Shown piece after piece: positions 6,306-8,472 of a stretch of DNA of 8,472 nucleotides (the stretch's first letter is position 1; each line of letters starts with the position of its first letter). The DNA lies in the NCBI GenBank assembly GCA_902826505.1, contig CADEFG010000188.1, forward strand, positions 1 to 8,472, read 5' to 3'. The notes under the pieces are model-generated. The model saw only the letters and a list, made by a program, of their open reading frames with translations, did no database searches and had not been told where the DNA came from. Made by a program: the position numbers and the translations under genes. This DNA is from an uncultured Acidobacteriota bacterium. GTDB taxonomy: Bacteria > Acidobacteriota > Blastocatellia > Pyrinomonadales > Pyrinomonadaceae.

Positions 6306-6479
6306 TTATTGTGAATTGATACAAAATTCATCAAAACTGTATGTATTGCAAACACAGTCTTGAAGGATTTTGATGATGCCCGACAAATCAGCAAAATCCG
6401 TTCCAAAAAAATAAATTTCGGCGTCATCATGGACTTGAAATCGGTTTGATTCGGTTTGTTTGATAATTGACGTTTTCAT
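6306..6479 (-). CDS. Small hypothetical protein (57 aa) upstream of the CBS gene
   Basis: I do not recognise this small gene. Read leftward from the ATG at 6479, it gives 57 residues beginning MKTSIIKQTESNRFQVHDDA and ending EFCINSQ. AAAGGA at 6489-6494 is nine bases before the ATG. The TAA stop (6306-6308) shares a base with the AAGGAG of the downstream CBS gene, a packing typical of co-translated operon genes. The middle reads EIYFFGTDFADLSGIIKILQDCVCNTYSFD. It is acidic and has three cysteines (CVC plus FC near the end). There is no signal peptide or membrane helix. The compact alpha/beta-looking sequence suggests a small cytoplasmic partner or regulator of the CBS protein, but that is inference. 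The spacing and the protein-like composition support a real gene. Confidence 0.6.
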   Translation of the reverse strand: MKTSIIKQTESNRFQVHDDAEIYFFGTDFADLSGIIKILQDCVCNTYSFDEFCINSQ

Positions 6480-6532
6480 CCAAAGAAATCCTTTCGAAGA
6501 ATGCTGATGAGATCGACTTTAGACGGTTTCAT
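6476..6532 (-). CDS. Possible 18-codon micro-ORF overlapping the 57-aa gene
   Basis: ATG at 6532 opens an 18-residue frame, MKPSKVDLISILRKDFFG. Its TGA overlaps the ATG of the 57-residue gene as ATGA, the usual geometry of translational coupling. It has no good ribosome site of its own, and the frame is open for about 25 codons further upstream without ATG. It could be a leader peptide, the end of a decayed gene, or chance. Confidence 0.22.
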   Translation of the reverse strand: MKPSKVDLISILRKDFFG

Positions 6533-6613
6533 CAATTTGGAAAACAGTTTAAAGATCCCTGAAAAAGCTGACTGATTACTGTGTGTTTTAAATTTCGTAT
6601 GGTTTTAAACTTT

Positions 6614-6684
6614 GCGCGACGAGCGTCCTGGCGGGAAATTAAATCATTCATTTAAGATCAATTTGTTTCCTGCCAAGACGTTCA
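6614..6684. repeat. Palindromic repeat, family 2 copy 2, diverged
   Basis: AGCGTCCTGGCGGGAAAT at 6622-6639 matches the core of the element at 5730-5747 with one difference. Its partner arm 6666-6682 is complementary with three mismatches over 17 bases. The outer arms are eroded compared with copy 1, so this looks like an older or degenerating copy. Confidence 0.75.
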
Positions 6685-6746
6685 GATGCTATGAAAAAAT
6701 TATCAAGAAACCTCAAAAACTTAAATCAAAAATAATAAATGCAACG

Positions 6747-6818
6747 GTTTAGAAGCGGTCTCTGACCGCCGCATTCAGAATATCCACCCGAAGCGGCGGT
6801 CGGAGACCGCTTCTAAAC
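6747..6818. repeat. Palindromic repeat, family 3 (AGAAGCGGTCTC type)
   Basis: Twenty-six-base arms, 6747-6772 and 6793-6818, are complementary at 25 positions around a 20-base spacer. They are GC-richer than their surroundings. The sequence is unrelated to families 1 and 2, and no second copy is in the window. Its leftward strand supplies the last codons and the stop of the spurious frame ending at 6749. Confidence 0.85.
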
Positions 6819-7027
6819 GTGGCGTGCGTTGGATTTTTTTTGAAAATTGATTTATGGACAGCCTTCAGTAAAAAACAAAGAATAAATTCTCCGCAATCGG
6901 GGTCAGTTGCCGGTTTTGTGAAGCAATCGGTCGGCAAATGTTCGATTTTAACGATTCGCAAAAGAAATTTTGGGAAACCAAATTCAGAGGTAAAGAAATG
7001 AACTTTAATTATAGCCCTTAAAATATT

Positions 7028-7077
7028 CAGCCCTTGAAAGCCGGAAACTTCGGCTTTGAGGACGGCTGAACTTTTTT
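7028..7077 (+). terminator. Terminator-like hairpin in the gene-poor region
   Basis: An inner stem, AAAGCCG (7037-7043) with CGGCTTT (7051-7057), is nested inside an outer stem, CAGCC (7028-7032) with GGCTG (7064-7068). Six T follow at 7072-7077, three bases after the outer stem. The shape fits an intrinsic terminator for rightward transcription or a regulatory leader hairpin. No rightward gene lies close upstream, so its role is unclear. Confidence 0.4.
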
Positions 7078-7202
7078 CGATAAAATATCCGAAGCCATTC
7101 TTAAATTGTTTGAAAGTCAGGCTTTTAAACCAAAAGCATAAATCGTATTAATAAAGGTCTTGATGTTTTTGCCGGAAAAACCATGAATCGGCAAAAGGTT
7201 TC

Positions 7203-7231
7203 TTGACAAATTTTGGGAAACAGGCTACTTT
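7203..7231 (+). promoter_or_regulatory. Candidate sigma-70 promoter for the beta-helix protein gene
   Basis: A perfect TTGACA (7203-7208) is followed after 17 bases by TACTTT (7226-7231), which is 3 of 6 to TATAAT but has the key T, A and final T. It would give a leader of roughly 180 bases. The leader contains a weak hairpin, GTGTTTAG near 7265 with CT-AACC-AAACAC near 7288-7299. Confidence 0.45.
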
Positions 7232-7421
7232 CTCACTCATAACTTTAATTTCTTAGAAGATAATGTGTGTTTAGTTTCTTGCAGTATCTAACCAAACACT
7301 GAAACTTTTGCCAATTTCAAAAATTTAATAAGTTTTTGCAGCCAAATTTTGTGGATTTCCGCAAAGTTTGCCCTGCCCGACAATCGTTCTGCGCAATAAT
7401 TAATAAATTCGGGAGAATTAG

Positions 7422-8472
7422 ATGAAATCAACTGGTCGAACTACCAAAAACTATTTTCGCGTAATCACAATCGGACTCCTTTCAGTCATAATTTCAAGTT
7501 TTGCACTGGCGGCAAACTGGGAAAATGTGAGCGCCTTTACCGAAAAGGTCAAAGTTGAGCTTTTCGGTGCAAACGCCGGGACCCAAAACAAACAAACTTC
7601 TTCAATAGTCGAGCAACCAGCCAAAACCGATGATTTGACGATCGGCACCTGCGATACGGCGGGACCGATCGAAGTCGAATCAACCGGCGGCACGGTCACG
7701 CCGACCGCTTACGGCACATTAAAATTAGCGTTTGACGCGATCAATGCCGGAACTCACACCGGCTCGATCGCCATTGATGTTTGCGGAAACACGACCGAAA
7801 CGGCGACGGCTTCCTTGAGCGCGAGCGGAACGGGCAGCGCTTCCTATACCGATTTGACGGTTCGCCCGGTCGGCGGCGCACGAATTATCGAAGGTTCGAT
7901 CACGGGTGCGATCGTCAAATTGACGGGCGCCGATAATGTCACGATCGACGGACGCCAGGGCGGAACCGGCACCGCGCGTGATCTGACTGTTCGCAACAAC
8001 AGTACGGCAACCGCGACGGCGGCAATCTGGCTGGCAAGCGTCGCAGCTGGAAACGGTGCGACGAATAATATCGTCCGCAATCTTGAAATCTCTGCCGGAC
8101 AGACGGCAAATACCGGAACGAACACGACGATCGGTATTTTGATGGGCGGCACGACGATCAGTCTGACTTCAACCGACGGCAACGACAACGACAACAATCA
8201 GTTCATCTTTAACCGGATCGTTCGCGCGCGTTACGGTTTGGCGACGAGAGGCGTCACGACCAACAATAATATTGCGCCGATCATCACCGACAACATCATC
8301 GGTCCGAATTCATTCGGCGCCGACGAAATCGGGAAAGCCGGAATCTACCTGCAGGCTGACACCAACGCGGTCGTTTCGCGCAACACGGTTCAATTTGTCG
8401 GCGGCGATCTGGCAAACACGACCGCCGGCGCCGACCGCTGCGGGATTTGTATCGGCGGCGAAAATTGGAGCG
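7422..8472 (+). CDS. Large secreted beta-helix-type protein, 3' end outside window
   Basis: This is a predicted exported surface or extracellular protein. The frame from the ATG at 7422 is open to the last base (350 codons), so the true protein is longer. GGGAG at 7411-7415, six bases upstream, supports the start. Residues 1-30 form a signal peptide: basic MKSTGRTTKNYFR, hydrophobic VITIGLLSVIISSFA, and a plausible cleavage at ALA-AN. After a linker, residues about 72-160 (TAYGTLKLAFDAINAGTHTG, TVRPVGGARIIEGSITG) and onward show short repeating turns such as GADNVTIDGRQGG, NNIVRNLEIS, NQFIFNRIVRARYGLATRG and APIITDNIIGPN. This is the pattern of a right-handed parallel beta-helix (PbH1-like). 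The segment is rich in Thr, Asn, Gly and Ala. A role in adhesion or glycan interaction is inferred. No catalytic motif or C-terminal sorting domain can be seen in the part present. Confidence 0.88.
   Translation, partial: MKSTGRTTKNYFRVITIGLLSVIISSFALAANWENVSAFTEKVKVELFGANAGTQNKQTSSIVEQPAKTDDLTIGTCDTAGPIEVESTGGTVTPTAYGTLKLAFDAINAGTHTGSIAIDVCGNTTETATASLSASGTGSASYTDLTVRPVGGARIIEGSITGAIVKLTGADNVTIDGRQGGTGTARDLTVRNNSTATATAAIWLASVAAGNGATNNIVRNLEISAGQTANTGTNTTIGILMGGTTISLTSTDGNDNDNNQFIFNRIVRARYGLATRGVTTNNNIAPIITDNIIGPNSFGADEIGKAGIYLQADTNAVVSRNTVQFVGGDLANTTAGADRCGICIGGENWS

Larger units (their letters stand above)
6533..7421. other. Gene-poor region with repeats and hairpins
   Basis: About 890 AT-rich bases lie between the leftward CBS cluster and the rightward secreted protein. 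I find no reading frame with both a start and a ribosome site. The region contains a decayed family 2 palindrome (6614-6684), a near-perfect family 3 palindrome (6747-6818), a terminator-like hairpin (7028-7077), a stem with pseudoknot potential (7167-7201), a 14-base direct repeat (6965-6978 and 7208-7221), and a -35/-10 candidate (7203-7231). One leftward frame stays open from 7147 to 6749 but lacks a start codon in its first 62 codons. Confidence 0.7.

Noticed and set aside
6292..6324. TTG start at 6324 for the divergent CBS gene
   Set aside because: A strong AAGGAG at 6301-6306 correctly serves the ATG at 6291 and would lie inside the longer version. The extension is also the end of the 57-residue ORF in another frame.
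6749..6961. 70-residue leftward ORF starting at TTG 6961
   Set aside because: It has no ribosome site, its start codon is weak, and its C-terminal third is encoded by the family 3 palindrome. It is kept only as part of an open-frame observation.
6938..7021. 27-residue rightward ORF (MFDFNDSQKKFWETKFRGKE...)
   Set aside because: The composition looks protein-like but there is no ribosome site, and it overlaps other short frames in AT-rich DNA. Evidence is insufficient.
7451..8197. Leftward ORFs of 82 and 117 codons opposite the beta-helix gene
   Set aside because: They lie wholly antisense to the long open frame from 7422, have hydrophobic low-complexity translations, and have no ribosome sites. 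They are shadows of the Thr/Gly/Asn-rich coding sequence.

Overview
The window looks like chromosomal DNA from a mesophilic bacterium of moderate GC, most likely Acidobacteriota of the Blastocatellia/Pyrinomonadaceae type. This is an inference. It rests on a detached atpD-atpC pair, an F1 beta subunit with a large insertion, large secreted proteins with a carboxypeptidase-regulatory-like domain or beta-helix repeats, and AT-rich intergenic DNA full of palindromic repeats. No marker here proves the phylum. I see no rRNA, tRNA, CRISPR array, transposase or phage gene.

Left part (1-3900): the 3' part of a short-chain dehydrogenase of the YghA/YhxC type (+) converges on a fatty-acid-hydroxylase-superfamily membrane enzyme (-), with a palindromic repeat between them that also supplies the end of the hydroxylase reading frame. 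Divergent from the hydroxylase is an atpD-atpC operon (F1 beta and epsilon subunits). It carries a second, inverted copy of the same repeat in its intercistronic gap and ends at a clear intrinsic terminator. The genes atpA, atpG and the Fo genes are not here.

Middle (3900-6550): a secreted two-domain protein (+) with a plausible promoter and a strong ribosome binding site faces a leftward cluster. Read in the transcription direction, that cluster is a possible 18-codon micro-ORF, a newly noticed 57-residue small ORF, a divergent two-CBS-domain protein, a palindromic repeat, and a canonical two-CBS-domain protein. A purine/pyrimidine-rich palindrome separates the convergent units.

Right part (6550-8472): about 890 bases without a convincing gene. 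It holds a decayed copy of the repeat found between the CBS genes, another near-perfect palindrome, terminator-like and pseudoknot-like hairpins, and a good -35/-10 candidate. A large secreted beta-helix-type protein follows. It starts at 7422 and is still open at the window end.

The genes do not form one pathway. The most interesting parts are the 57-residue gene translationally packed against the CBS gene, and the density of distinct palindromic repeat families: four families and six copies in 8.5 kb, at nearly every gene boundary, including inside the atpDC operon and inside a reading frame.
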